Shown: positions 1 through 13,055, numbered from the stretch's first letter. The stretch: DNA of 64,000 bases from Vigna angularis (GCF_016808095.1 NC_068979.1:18258501-18322500); one strand, 5' to 3'. Numbers and translations: made by a program. Notes: generated from the sequence alone by a model not told the origin.

Positions 1-569
1 TTTCATTCAATCACAAACTTTTATGAATAAGGTGTAATTGTCAATCAACATTCTACTCTTAATTTAAATATGTATATTTGGACAGTGTTATACAGACCGA
101 CTATATATATTATACAGTACTTTTATTAGTTTAGTTATGTTGTTGGTTACCTGAAAATATTTTATGTGTCTATATATTATTATGCGCGATAAAATTAATT
201 CTTTTAAGATTAAGGCATCACAATGATTTTCTTGTGCAAATAGAAATAAATATTAATAACATAATTTTTTATGTTTTTTTATTATTGATTAAAGTTCCAT
301 AATATATATCACGAAAATCTTAGTTACGGTGAATTTTGTAAATCTTATTAATAATTAATAATACATATTTAAAAATATGTTGTTACTATTACTTTTTTAT
401 TATAGGGTGCTATAAAGCTTCTTGTACTCTATAACTCTGTGTGTACGTGCATTGAACGTCGTAGTATGTGCTAAAAAGTTTGATTAGGAGTGTACTCGCA
501 ATAATGATCCGATAATAATGATTAGCTTTTCTTTAATTTACTGTTTGATATTTATAAATATGTTTACAG
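1..569. other. AT-rich sequence upstream of the first visible cyclin exon
   Basis: No open frame or exon is recognisable here. The stretch ends in a good 3' splice acceptor (TTTACAG at 563-569), so at least its right part is an intron of the cyclin gene that follows. The exons for the N-terminus and the first half of the cyclin box must lie left of the window. Confidence 0.6.
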
Positions 570-1806
570 CAAACCAATGGGTGGCCATTGCAACTTCTAT
601 CAGTTGCGTGCTTGTCTTTAGCGGCAAAGATGGAGGAACCTCTAGTTCCGTCACTGTTGGACCTTCAGGTATATGTCCAATGTGTGTGTGACATCCGTGA
701 TTGAGTGTGATAAAACGATATTAAAAGGGACATTCGTGATAAAGTTTCCTCTTTAAAACATAAATAGAAAATGTGGATTCATTGATTAAAATATTAATTG
801 CTGTGCTTACTCTGTGGTGGACTCAATTATCGCGCGTTACGTACATCATAATGCATGATAAATACATCATTCCTTATTTAATGTATACAGGTAGAAGGTG
901 CCAAATACCTATTTGAGCCAATAACAATTAGAAGAATGGAGCTACTTGTCCTGGGCGTCCTGGATTGGAGACTAAGATCGGTTACTCCATTTAGCTTCCT
1001 CGATTTCTTTGCCTGCAAGTTAGATTCAACTGGAACTCTTTCTGGGTTCCTCATCTCACGTGCTACGCAAATTATCTTGTCTAATGTCCAAGGTATGCAT
1101 TCATTTTGTAGACGTGAATATTTTGATATATTTGTGAAAAAAATGCTTTACAATTTCATTTTAAAAGTATAATAATACATAGTATTACTTTACTTTTTTA
1201 AAAATAATTAAAATAGTAATATAATAAGTTGTCAAATAATTATTTTATTTTCAATGACATATCAGGTATCAATGAGAAGTTTAAGTTGCATTAAAAAGTA
1301 TCGGAAAATAATTAAGGTATGAATTTTCTGTAGTAACTTCTTTCTGTTCTTCCAGAGGCTAGTTTTCTTGCCTATTGGCCATCATGCATAGCTGCAGCGG
1401 CCATTCTCCATGCAGCTAACGAAATTCCTAATTGGTCTCTCGTTAGACCCGAGGATGCCGAGTCGTGGTGCGAGGGGCTAATAAAGGTGAGCAAGTTCAA
1501 TGAGTCCGTTGAAAGTTTTTAAGTGAAAATATGGATCAGGCTGTTAAAATGCATTTATCTGATTAATTGTTGCAGGAGAAAGTTATAGGATGCTACCAAT
1601 TAATGCAAGAACTTGTTATTGACAATAACCGGAGGAAACCCCCTAAAGTGTTACCGCAGCTGCGAGTGACATCTCGGCCCCTTATAAGGTCTAGTGTCTC
1701 GTCATTCTCAGAATCATCCTCTTCTCCTTCATCCTCATTGTCTTGTAAAAGGAGGAAATTAAATAACTGTTTGTGGGTAGATGATGACAAAGGAAACTCC
1801 CAGTGA
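570..1806 (+). CDS. CYCD1;1: Cyclin D1-type G1 cyclin, 3' four exons (5'-partial)
   Basis: Four exons can be joined in frame: 570-668, 891-1092, 1356-1486 and 1576-1806 (TGA at 1804-1806), all with GT/AG borders, giving 220 residues. The first exon reads NGWPLQLLSVACLSLAAKME, the middle of a cyclin box. The next two carry the rest of it and the C-terminal cyclin fold (MELLVLGVLDWRLRSVTPF, then EASFLAYWPS and CEGLIKEKVIGCYQLM). The tail is serine-rich with a basic CKRRKL stretch that could serve nuclear import. D-type cyclins bind CDKA and, through an N-terminal LxCxE motif, retinoblastoma-related protein to drive G1/S entry; that N-terminus is not in the window. Exon order and wording resemble Arabidopsis CYCD1;1 more than the D2/D3 groups, recalled from family knowledge and not searched. 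An AATAAA lies at 1823-1828, but it is close to the stop, so a later signal may be used. No frameshift or stop is seen, so the gene looks functional. Confidence 0.88.
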
Positions 1807-4800
1807 AGAGAAAAAGAGCTGTAATAAAGGAGGAAAAAAAAGAATGAAATAAGGTGGTGGTCCAAGTTGTCCAGAAGCCTCAACATTTTTTAGAGGGTAT
1901 TTTTGAGTTTAAAATTGACTAGAGTCACGGTGTACATTATAATAGTATAGACTATTTTATGAGAGTTGTGAACCTTTATTATTGTTATTATTGTTTTGTT
2001 GGTGGGTGTGGCCATTCATCAATTGCTTTGCAGATTCCCTAGGGAAGGGGATTTTGCAACATAAATATATTGTTGTGGAAAAGTGTGTGAGAGAGAGGGA
2101 AAATATAGAAAGATGCATTTAATGGTTTGGTCGAGCAAGTGTGGAAGAAAGAAGTGGGGAGTCTGGAATTCAAAGATGCGCTGGTTATCGGTGAAAGAGA
2201 AGAGAATGGTGGGACAATGCTTCAGAGCTGGTATGAAAAAAACAGAGTCGCAGAGCAAAGAAATAAATTGGGTAGACAAATATTAGGCTATTGAAGCTTC
2301 GAAGTTAGGGCTGTTTCTTATTATGGGATCTCTAAGTCAAGCTTCTTATCTTGACCAGCATCTTCGCTTCTTCAGTTTACACGTTACTTTTGAAAGTGTG
2401 ATGAATACCACTACAGTACAAAAACCTAATAGCAATAAGATGAAGCTTGCCACATTTTGTGGACTTTTTTCTTCAGATACGCGTGAGACGCCTCTGGTGC
2501 GTGTCTCGCACGTGCGTATGTGTGATTTTTTTATGTTTTAGTTATGGCGGGAACTGTTTTTTATTTCCTTTTCTTTTAGGCTTGAGCTTCGGCCTAACTA
2601 TACAGGATCCATTGCCTGGTGTCCACCCGTGATGGAAACACGTGTCTACAGTTTTACCTTTATCTTGGATTTTTTCATTTGTTTCTGAGAGAGGAGAACC
2701 CTCTTTTTTTGTAGTGCCTAATTGGCTTTGGGAGAATGGGAGAAAGGTCTTTGGGGCCTTTTCCTGTGTGCTTTGTATTGAATTCATTAATAATGACAAT
2801 GTTAATTTTCTAATTTCTTTCACTAACATGTTCTTTTCACTGATTCTTCCGTTCCATGTCTAGGTAAGTTCTTGACTTATATGAATAATGGGGTTGATAG
2901 AGAGTTTGACCGACCAAATCAAAATTGTTCAGCGGACTTTTATCTAATGAACTTAATACCCCCAAGAACGTGACCCATGATTCGCAATTAGATACCATGT
3001 AGATTTGCGATTTGTTCTTATTAATGCATGAAAGAAAGTTTAAGACCCTCTGTGGAATCTAGTGAGGCATAACTCTGAATAGGATGCACTAGACGGCCCC
3101 GCTAGCAATAAAGAGGGTTCACTCAGTGACTATGACTCCTCAATTAACCGGTGTCTGCTCGTGACCATTTCCAGGCTGTTCTATCATGGTGGTATTATTA
3201 TCCATACATACATACATACAATACAACCAGCTACTAGCCCACTAAAATTTCAGACAGTCCTTGCCTCACATTCATGTGTTCATTCACTCAGACATAGATC
3301 TTCATATGAGAATAATTTATTTTAGGCACCTAAAGGTCTCAAAATTTACATCACATACCGCTTGCCCTATACCAATGAAGTAGCAACTACCTAAGCCAGC
3401 TAGCGTTTGACGAAATTCATAAATTGAAAGCTTATAATTACGTATTCATAAATTAAAAGCAACAGATCTTTAAAAAGCTACTTTAGTATAATTTGTTCTA
3501 TAAAAATACTAAATTAAAAGGCCCGAGTCATAGAGAAGTTGTCATTTAGTCCCATGTACCCGACACAAGGTATATTATTTTTGAATGCAGTAACACTACA
3601 CACACCACAATGGCTTTATTCCCATGTCTTGGCAGAAAAAGTAACCATGCATGTTAGGCATTTGTCTCACAATCTTATCAAAACTTCCTTTGCATGACAC
3701 CCGTATGGCCACTAATTGAATAAACATCCTATTCTCTCCATCTCATCCATATGCATTTCTGTTTAAACCCATGTTCATCTAACTATGCCAATGCCACTGC
3801 ATAGATGGACCATACTGAAGAAAAATATGGTAACGTAGTGACAATCCAAGCTCAGTACCTGTTTCTATTGCTCTTGGATGCTTGCTCTGTGTAATTGATT
3901 ATGCAATGGAGCAAGGACTAGTCATTGGACCACCTAATTGATTTATTATTGCATACACACCAGGACTTTTTTTTTCTTTTTTTTTAATTTATCCACCTGA
4001 ATTACTTTTACCTTTTATGAAGGGCATAGTAATTCATACTTGAACCAAAATATCAGGGGTCATCCTCCTTGATAACTGGCATCATCGTCTCTTTCCTATA
4101 TAGTACATACTATACTGTTCATGCTTTATGAATGGCTTCAGGATAGTGCCACCTATGTGGATCCCCCAATCAACCATTTTATATTTCATTCGTCAATTTA
4201 TCAAGACCTGCAATTTATTAAAGGTAATGGAAGTTTGCTTAACCAATTAATGCAATGTTGCAATATGTCAACTTGGTGGGAGCCATCAAAAATTGTATCA
4301 AGTGCTAATTAATCAGATCAACCATCTTCCCCTCTGACAGGTAATTCAGATCAAAGAATTGCAGGGCAGCTGGTAAATCCTGACGAAAATAGATCCGCTG
4401 CTATCCAATTTTCACAAGATAAGTCATGCTACAATTTTATACCCATTTCTCTCTGATAGATTGATTAAATATACATCCAGCCATTTAATATTTATTGTGA
4501 AAGAGATAGACAGAGGATTTTATTATAACCTATCATTTCTGTTTGTGTCTACATGAAGTAATGATATCTTTTCCAGTAATAAACACAATGATAAATCCAG
4601 AGAGCCTCTGTGCGATAAAATCCAAACATTAATCAAAAGCCTGCTTCGTAATAGTTTTAATGGGACAGATATTAGGACAAGTCATGGGCAAAAAGACGAT
4701 ATTACATTAAAACTTTGATTATCGCTAGACATAAAGCTTGGTCCCTTCCAAATTCTTATATCAATGAAAGCAATGCACGTGTGGAGGAGTATTTATTTCT

Positions 4801-7456
4801 TTATCCCAAATGCAAATCTAATTTAGAAACCTACCCCAAGAATCTTGATACAAATATGTTAAATGATAAATTTTAAGCTTAACTCAATTTTATAAAATTA
4901 GTTTATATGACAAGAATATGTATAGTTTTGTATAAAAAAACACACTAAAAATTATTAATTGCCAATGGAAGTTGGTGGAATTGGTGAATGATTAAATTCT
5001 CCAAACATCTTTACCGATTCCTAGTCATGTATGTGAAGTCGATGTTGTTAAGAAAGGTTGTCTCTACTTTAATCTCTCCCCCTTAAGAAAGATTAATCTT
5101 TAATTGTCCTTAGTTCAAGAAAAAGGCTTTGATATTTTAGTATATATTACAATATGTAAAAGCTATGAGAACATGTGATGAGTAAACTTTACGGATCTTA
5201 TTTTTTCACATCCTGAATTAATGGATGACATTTGTTTAGGGTGCATGTGCGTGGGGTTGTTTCTATTACCAAACAAAACGCATCGTTTTACTAATCATAT
5301 ATGAAGTTTTATTTTGTATATGCCTGAATTTGTGGTGATATCTTTTCTTTATCATAAAGGATGGGTGATAATAATTCTTTAAAGTACGAGCTATTTTCCC
5401 AATTGGATATAATGAAACTTTCTTCTCTCAATTATTCTTTTTATCCACAAAACTTAAATCTTAAACACTGATATTTGAATTTAATTTTGTAGTGTTAATT
5501 AAGTTAATAATATTTGAAGACATGAAAAAAAGTCATAGGATATTAGAATTAATGAGAGGTTTTGTGGAGCATGGAAACGGAAGAAAATTCATAAGGTCCA
5601 TAGACAATGAGCATAAAGGGATGTTAAGAAATAAGGAAAAAACATAATCGCTTGAATTTTTAGCTTATCGGATTTAGTATCTTTTAGAAGTTTAAACCAG
5701 TCACATGCTAATTCTCAATTAAAAAAATGGATAATGATAAATTATAATTAATGAATTATATTTGGCCCTTCAGATTTCAAAGGAGTATATTGATTGGGCA
5801 GTGAGATTTTCAACGTCCTTTGTGGGATTTATTAGCATATATACTAAGTCGACTTTCCTTTTCCAACAAATTTTCTCCATATAAACCAATCAGATTCAAA
5901 TTTCTATCCTCATTATCATGACTGGCTTGGGGTGCCTACCAAATAAAAATATACATATATATATATATATACATACATACATATATATATATATATTATA
6001 CTTTATTTATCATATAAAAAATAAAACAATTAAATATATTATTTATTGTACATTATAATAAACACTTACCATTTTTTAAATTTATGTGTAAGAGTCACTA
6101 TTCATTATTTGTAAGTATTTTCTACTCTCTCTCCTTTTTTTTTCTTTATTTTGTTTAACCGTGTTTTATTTTATTTTCATAAATTTCTTTTATTTTGAAT
6201 TTTATATACTGACTTCAGGAAATAAGTATAAATAGGGAAGGTAAAAGAATTTATTTATTTTTGTGATTACTATAGTTCATTTAGTCATTTAAGAAAAATA
6301 ATAATTATTTAGATCAGATTAATTATATTATATCATTATCGATTAATAACAATCAATCTTGTCTATTTAATATATTATTGATGAAAATCAGTCTATCATA
6401 TTTGTTTTCATATTCGGTTTTTGTAAAGTTATTTAATCTGTTTAGAATAATTTCTTAAGTATTAATTTTACGACTTGTATATTACTTTTTTAAAATAAAA
6501 AACTAAAAAACTTCTTTTAATTGAAATGATCTATTTTTAATTTCTTTAGATAAATGAGAGAGTATTTTGAAATAATCTTATAAAATATATAATTTTAACA
6601 ATAATTTTATTAATGGATCGGATATCCAAAAAATACTGTTAGATGAAATGAGTGAACCAAAATGAATTATACGCACAATGATTTTTTTTATGATGATAAA
6701 TGATTATTTTTAATAAAAAAATGTTTACAGCTAATAGAACAATTTTTTTACACGTTGTATAATCCACTCACAAATTAAAATATGATAAATTTATTGGTTT
6801 TACATTAATAATTATCTTAACGTTATATATATTTACCATGACATATCAGATGTAATATTATAAGTGCTTTTTTTCATAACAATATGTAAATATTAAATTA
6901 AAATTTTAATCCATACGCAAACAAAACTTATCAAATCCAACTATTTGACATACCTAAGAAAAACTAGTTTCCTCTTTACAAGCTTTTGAGGATGCATATA
7001 CGAAAGACATAATTAACTGGTTAGGGCACACCGTTGAGATTTATATGATCAGGAGGGTGGCCGTCAGCCTGTCATACCACATATTTCGGCAAGAGAAGAG
7101 ATGTGAAACAGTGCCAAAAGTTGGATAACTATGTGAGAATTTTTGGATTTTGTCATGCCATTTGTTCCCACCATTATATATACCATCATGATCCAGGACA
7201 AATAATAGTATATAAATGGGAATTTGGGGTATTCATGATCACTTTCTATAGCTTATAATTTACCCATTATTATGGCATGCATGGAAATGAATGACCAGAG
7301 TAATTATGGCCACTAAATCTCAAATTTAAACAGTAATTAACATTGAAGACCCGTGAGAGGATTACATAAGGAAACCAATTCAACAAGAAATTATTACATA
7401 GTAACATATTATTACATATTTATGTGTATCACACGAAAATTTTATGAGAAATATAT
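1807..7456. other. Intergenic AT-rich DNA with no gene recognised
   Basis: The cyclin 3' UTR occupies the first few hundred bases. Beyond that I find only short, uncompelling open frames (all under 100 codons, no motif), CATA-type repeats near 3208-3230, a poly-T run near 3967-3985, and an AT/CATA microsatellite at 5950-6000. No tRNA, miRNA or transposon ends were recognised. Confidence 0.5.
5950..6000. repeat. (AT)n / (CATA)n microsatellite
   Basis: Compound dinucleotide and tetranucleotide repeat, visible directly; likely length-polymorphic. Confidence 0.85.
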
Positions 7457-7465
7457 GTTTATTTA

Positions 7466-7741
7466 GGTTTAATAGGTTCGGAGGTCCCTATATCTGTGGG
7501 TTCGTTTCAATTGGGTCCTCCAATTTTAAAAGTGATCAATTTGGTCCCTAATTTAATAAAATTGAGTCAATAATACCCTTTCCATTAAATGCAATGGACG
7601 TCATTTTTAAACATGTGGTATGTTGAAGCATCCGTCGTCCATTATATTTAATGGAAAGGGTATTATTGACTCAATTTTGTTAAATTAGGGACCAAATTGA
7701 AACGAACCCACAAATATAAGGACCTCCGAACCTATTAAACC
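7466..7741. mobile_element. Mutator-type MITE with long inverted-repeat arms, 276 bp
   Basis: The element starts GGTTTAATAGGTTCGGAGG and ends with its reverse complement. The 9-bp sequence GTTTATTTA flanks it exactly on both sides (7457-7465 and 7742-7750). A 9-bp target duplication plus long terminal inverted repeats starting with G is the signature of Mutator-like elements. The arms pair over most of their length, but the left arm has about 35 extra bases around 7515-7550, so the foldback is asymmetric. It has no coding capacity and would need a transposase in trans. Confidence 0.85.
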
Positions 7742-7750
7742 GTTTATTTA

Positions 7751-8422
7751 TTATGTAATAATTTTTTAAAGTGGACAGATAAATGCTTTTATCATATTTT
7801 TGTCTTGAATGTGTATGATAAACTATGGAGGGCACTTTACATCTCTTGCTTCCTTATCTGAGAAAAAAGAAATAAGCTCCCCCACGCAGTTCCTTTACAT
7901 GTAAACAGAATGAGCATTAAAGTGGGAGGAATCAGGAATCCTAAGTATATAATCCAAAAGCCAAAAAAATCTTTTCCCTCTCAATAAATGGTAGGGCTTG
8001 GGGTTTTGTGCATGTAGCATGTAGAATCCACCTCTTTACCAACTCTTTTTGTTGAGGAATTTTCCACTTTAGGTGGCCATACGAAAAGGATATATAGAGT
8101 ACAACTATTGAAACTTTTTATATATATTTTTTGGTTGTAAAAATTTTAGTAATATATGGTTGTGGGGTAACTGCAAAAGGGTCTATTAAAATAGGTCCCT
8201 GAAGGGATAAAAGGTTCAAAAGCTGGAATGATTCTTAGTTCCCAGATATGGTTTCTGAGATTTTGATGCTGAATACAAGACACAGCACTAAGCTCAAGTC
8301 CTTGAGGCACTCATTGTCCCCATTCTACAGTGACTTTTGCTAAAAGACTACAAGACAGATAATAAAAAGAAAAGTAGTTAGGAAGAAAAGCAACAAAAAG
8401 AGAAGCTTATATAACAAAAATC
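7751..8422. other. Intergenic AT-rich DNA
   Basis: No gene seen. A TATATAAC at about 8409-8414 precedes the small ORF described next. Confidence 0.4.
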
Positions 8423-8539
8423 ATGGCTTCAGAACTCAGAATCAATACGTACACTACTAAACTCTGTATGTGTCTCCTCTTACTGTCATGCTCACAAGTC
8501 CCATCCGTATCACCAATTTTATTCTACACTAGTATTTAA
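8423..8539 (+). CDS. Possible small secreted peptide, 38 codons (unrecognised)
   Basis: ATG at 8423 follows a TATA-like AGCTTATATAAC by roughly 10 bases, too close for that box to be this ORF's own promoter unless transcription starts elsewhere. The translation begins MASELRINTYTTKLCMCLLL and continues with a short hydrophobic run (LCMCLLLLSC), so it has the shape of a signal peptide. It ends soon after, at TAA 8537-8539. It could be the first exon of a small secreted peptide gene (a GT splice site would be needed before the stop) or simply chance. I recognise no mature peptide motif (CLE, PSK, CEP, IDA). Weak evidence. Confidence 0.15.
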   Translation: MASELRINTYTTKLCMCLLLLSCSQVPSVSPILFYTSI

Positions 8540-11459
8540 AATCAACAAGGCTGGCTAGCTAAAATCTACTTACGTATAATTATACTCATTGATTGATATA
8601 GTCACTTTGCAATTCATCTAAATTTTATTCTTTTTCAATGATAATTTATATAAATGACTACAAATCTCACTTTACAAATCATTTTATAAAATTAAATTAA
8701 ACTTAAAATCTGTTTATTAACGAGTATCATAACCTAACTCTCACGTCTCACGTTATAGTAAGAAAGGTTGAGTTATAGTTAACTTTTAAGAATTTAGATT
8801 TTATGGAGCAATTAGCATATATTAGGAGTTTATTTATTACTTGGGTTGAAATTTGGAAGGTTGAGGTATTATATTTTGTATAGTGTGGGTTTAAAATAAT
8901 GTTGGTTTTGGTGCCGTACTAGAATTTTGGGTCTTTGGATGCCATAAAAAGGTGGAGAAAGAGGTAGCTAGAGTTTGGAGGAGGAGCGTCAAGCGTGGGT
9001 GTCGTGGCTTTCTTTATTCATGCTTTCTGATAGTGCCTGCCATGGACCTCTCTGTAGTGACAGAGTGGAGACAAAAGAGTCACCTGCTTAATCATCAACA
9101 CTCTATAGAGCCACCATCTCCATCTATTATATCACCCCCACTTCATTACCACTTCTTCAAATTCTATTTTTATTATATATTATCATAAAGATAAGTTATT
9201 CACAAAAAAATTACAATAGCATCTAATGTAATCATGTTTCCTCACTTTCACAATAACTATATCATAAAGCTCATGTAAATAATAATTTCTCATTAATTAC
9301 TATTTACAATTCTATTATGAGCTTTCTAGTTAAATCCTACTTTATTTTTGTGACTACGCTAATTAAGTCGATGAGATATGATATCATGTGAGAATCAATA
9401 CAAGTTTTTCACTGATATTGTATGGTTACTAAACTCATATATATGTTACATGTCATTAATACACTTTCCTATATCTTGTCCTAGTCGATTACCCAACAAA
9501 ACTTTAAGTAAAAGCAGAATGACATGTCTGAAATTCATTAGTTCGTTTATGTAATCAAAAAGAAAAGGAAAATGGAAGTGTGTTTGGCATGGCATCAAAA
9601 TATGACCAAATTCGAAGTGTGCGTGTAATATTATAATGGCAATATACGATATGATCTTTAGGGTTTGGAAAAAGGTGGCGCTTTTGCTTGCATGTATTGT
9701 GTAGTGCAATGAAACCCTAAGGAAAGACGGAATAGACAAGAGAAAGAGGGAAAGATTGTACATAATTGGGAAGGAATAAAGAGGAAGTAAAAGAGAAGAG
9801 TTGAGAAAGTACTACGAAAATTCATATAGATAGAGATAGATAGATGAAAAGAGGGTTTAATTTTTATATTTATGGTGAATGGAAGGAAAGATATGATTCA
9901 TCACTCAGTTATTCCAATTCTCCCTTTTAGTCATTAATAATCATAGTGTTTATTATACCATTCCTTTCACTTTGTTAAAAGCGTAAAGATGATGTGTAAA
10001 AGGCCTAGCTAGCCTATGTTTTCTATGGTTTCTTCCTCACACTATCTTTATCATCTCTACTACACTGCTCATGTTAATCAAATTAGGGCATAAAGAGATC
10101 TCAACATTCATAGTGCACCTCCTCACCAACCAAAAACAAGTAATAGTTTTTTTTTTCAGGTTTACCAAAGAGAGGAAAAATAGTTATTTTTCTCATAAAT
10201 AATGGTTTATGATGTGAGTTTAATGTGTTTCTAAATCTATTACTTTAATTTGATTTTTATCTATACTAAGATATAGTTTGATATATTTAAAAATTTAGTC
10301 CCACCTAAAAGCTTATTTAAAAATAATTTAATTACTAAATATGAGCTTATATTTAAACTTAGTCTTTCAAAAAAAGAGTTCTCCGAAGTGTCAATAATTG
10401 TCTTTTAAAGTTTTCATGATTGAAAATATATAAACGAATTAAAATGTAAATATATTCGTTTATAAAGAATATTAAAGTGATGGATTTTTGTAAGGACTAC
10501 TTTGGTGACTAAACTTTTAGAATACGTATGAGTAAAATTTTAGATATTGAGGGTCTAATTTGATGAGAAAAAAAAATACAAGTAAAGTTTTAAAAACGAA
10601 TGTAAATTTCTTCTATGTTTTAAAAGATCAATTAGTCATGGAAAATGAAAAGAAAAAGATTAAAACCATGACTTATAATTTTAGAGTGGAGAAACTCGAG
10701 GAATAATAAAAAAGATTAAAGAAAAATGGCACCAACCTTTGAATGAATACCTCCAAAACTTGTATGTTGTCATGTGTGGGTAGAGAAAGTGATTCTTTAG
10801 GCTTTAATCTTATTCATACTTTTAATAAATCTTTATAACATGGTGGTAAAAAAAGTAGACACGACATTATATTTTTATAATATGTCTTGGATCAATTTCA
10901 CCAATCCCCATTTTACATTGCTATACATTTAAACTTGAAAAGTAACAACTTTAGATAACAGTTAACAAGAGAAGTTAGGTTTATAAATTCGAAACTTATA
11001 ACACCACTTATTAAAAAGCTTTTGTTTTCTTAGTGTTTAATCATTGCTTTACGCTGTTCACATTGCTTTGTATATTCGATTTTGTAACTAGGGAAAGTAG
11101 TACAAAAGGTGTTTGTACCTATCTTCGTTGGTTTCTTCTGAATTGGTTAGTTCATTTGCAAATAATTGTTAATTAATACAATCATATTCTCTCCTGTTCA
11201 ACAAGTGACAAAAATATTAGTGCTGCCTCGTATTTAACTTTGGTATAATTTTCATGAAATACAAACTGTGTAGAGTTTTTCCTTTGTTTACTTTATAAAC
11301 TTCGTATTTCTATTTCCTAAAATGAAATTTGATAAACTTCTTAGAACTTACGCCATTGCATTTTGAGTAGATTTATCTCCTTAGAACAATGCACGTAGAA
11401 AACTATAAGACTTCAACAGAAAATATGAGATGCATATTGGTGTATTCAAACATTATTAA
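8540..11459. other. Intergenic AT-rich DNA with no gene recognised
   Basis: Open frames at 8952-9188 (+, 78 codons) and 9446-9763 (-, 105 codons) lack motifs and read as low-complexity translations. The stretch around 8930-9130 is noticeably less AT-rich than its neighbours, and I cannot assign it. No transposon ends were seen. Confidence 0.45.
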
Positions 11460-11463
11460 GGGG

Positions 11464-12266
11464 TTTCTTTTTGCACCCCTACAGTGTTTTCCTGCACCTC
11501 TGTTAGGTGTGTAAAAGATTAAAAGGCCCGTGGTACTCATTTCATTCTTTTTACACCCCTACAGTTTCTTACGCCTTTTACACTTAAAAGAACTTAACAT
11601 ATCACATTATATTTTGATGGAAGTTCTTATGGTCTTTCAACGATGACTTTCAGATCATGGAATTTGAAAGTGACTTTTAGATTTCATAATTTAAAAGTTT
11701 TTATGCAAAAAATGAATTCTGAATTGTGTATTTTAGAAGATATTTTAGGATTACACAGTTTGAATTTTTTTTGACAAAAAGAAAAAAACTGACGTTTAGA
11801 TCACACAATTTGAAATATTTTTTGTTATGAAAAAATGACTTATGAATTATACATTTTAGAAGATACTTCCGTACAATCTGAAATTTTTTTGTCATGAAAA
11901 AATTAATTCTGGATAAGGTAATATGAAAATTAAAAGTGACTTTAAGATTATGCAATCCTGAAGTAAAAAATGAGTTATGGATTATGCAATCCTGAAGTAC
12001 AAAATGAGTTATGATTTATGCAATTAAAATGAGTTATGGTTTATGCAATTAAAATGAGTTATGGTTTATGCAATCTGCAAGTCAAAAGTACTTTCTAAAT
12101 TAAAAAATTAATTTTTTTATTGAAAAATGATTTTTGAATTATGTAATCCGAGAAATTTATAAATTATAACATCTAGAACAACTTTAAACCAAAAGACAAA
12201 GTGATGATTTTAATATTCATAACAGTGTACAAGGAAAGTACGAGGTGCAAAAGGAAATTTCCATAT
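11464..12266. mobile_element. Possible divergent inverted-repeat element
   Basis: The left side (11464-11505; CTTTTTGCACCCC, then TTTTCCTGCACCTC) resembles, with many mismatches, the reverse complement of the right side (12220-12265; CCTTTTGCACCTCGTAC). The interior is AT-rich with short direct repeats and no ORF of note. No target duplication could be matched, so ends and class stay open; an old MITE-like unit is one reading. Confidence 0.25.
11947..12076. repeat. Short tandem repeats with an ATGAGTTATGG..TTATGCAAT core
   Basis: Four to five direct repeats share ATGAGTTATGGTTTATGCAA. Spacing falls from about 40 bases in the first copies, which include TCCTGAAGTA, to about 25 in the later ones. 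Visible directly. Confidence 0.8.
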
Positions 12267-12315
12267 ATTTTTGTGTGGACTAAGAAATGGGCCTTGTTAT
12301 TCACGCTCTCATGTT

Positions 12316-13046
12316 GGGTGTTGCTTCCTCCACCACCACACCTTTCTCCCTCCACCTCTCCTTTACTATTTTGCCCCTCAGTAAAATTTTATTTTTCGGG
12401 TTATTATTTTTTAATTTTACCCATTCACAACCTATTTCACTAATAACCTATTCTAGTCCCGTACATGAGTAAAATACTTTTCTTTCATTTTAACATTATA
12501 TTTCTTCTTCTCTTTCTTTCGTCGTTGTGAGATACTACAAGTTGCAAAGGTTGATGGTGGTGGAAAGAATTATCAAGCAGTCTCCCTCTCGTGGTGCAGT
12601 GTCGCTCTCGTGGTGCAGTGCGTGGAGTGGTGCAGTGCGTGTCGTGCTTCCTCCATGTGCGTATTTACCTTAAACGGATGTTGACATCTGTTGAAGATGT
12701 CACGTGTATACTTCCTCACGCTGGTTGATGCTCTAGACGCTCCTCGATGTTCCTCCACACCACGGCGGCGACGCTCCTTCACACCACGGCGGCAATGGAA
12801 GCTTTCAAACCAAAAAAAAAACTAGGAAGAAAAAGGAATGGAAGTGCGGGAGGTGGGGAGGTGAAACGAAAATGGGAAAAGGGGAAGAGAGTTCCGTGGA
12901 TGGGTGTTGGGAAAGTAAAATTAGGGTTTCAAATTATTTAAAATAGGGTAAAAGTAAAAATCTTTTTAACTTAAGAATATAATTGTATTTAAAATAGTGT
13001 GGAAAGGTGGAGGAAGTATAAGGTGGTGGTGGAGGGAGCAACACCC
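12316..13046. mobile_element. Mutator-type non-autonomous element, 731 bp (possible Pack-MULE)
   Basis: The terminal inverted repeats start GGGTGTTGCTTCCTCCACCA (left) and GGGTGTTGCTCCCTCCACCA (right, reverse strand) and stay similar for about 60 bases. TCTCATGTT flanks the unit on both sides (12307-12315 and 13047-13055), a perfect 9-bp duplication typical of MULEs. There is no transposase. The interior (about 12540-12900) is far more GC-rich than its surroundings. It contains a repeated CTCGTGGTGCAGTG motif and CACACCACGGCGGC twice, which could be captured host sequence; I could not recognise a source gene. Confidence 0.85.
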
Positions 13047-13055
13047 TCTCATGTT

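Noticed and set aside
9446..9763. 105-codon minus-strand frame
   Set aside because: No motif, AT-rich intergenic context, no splice or promoter support.
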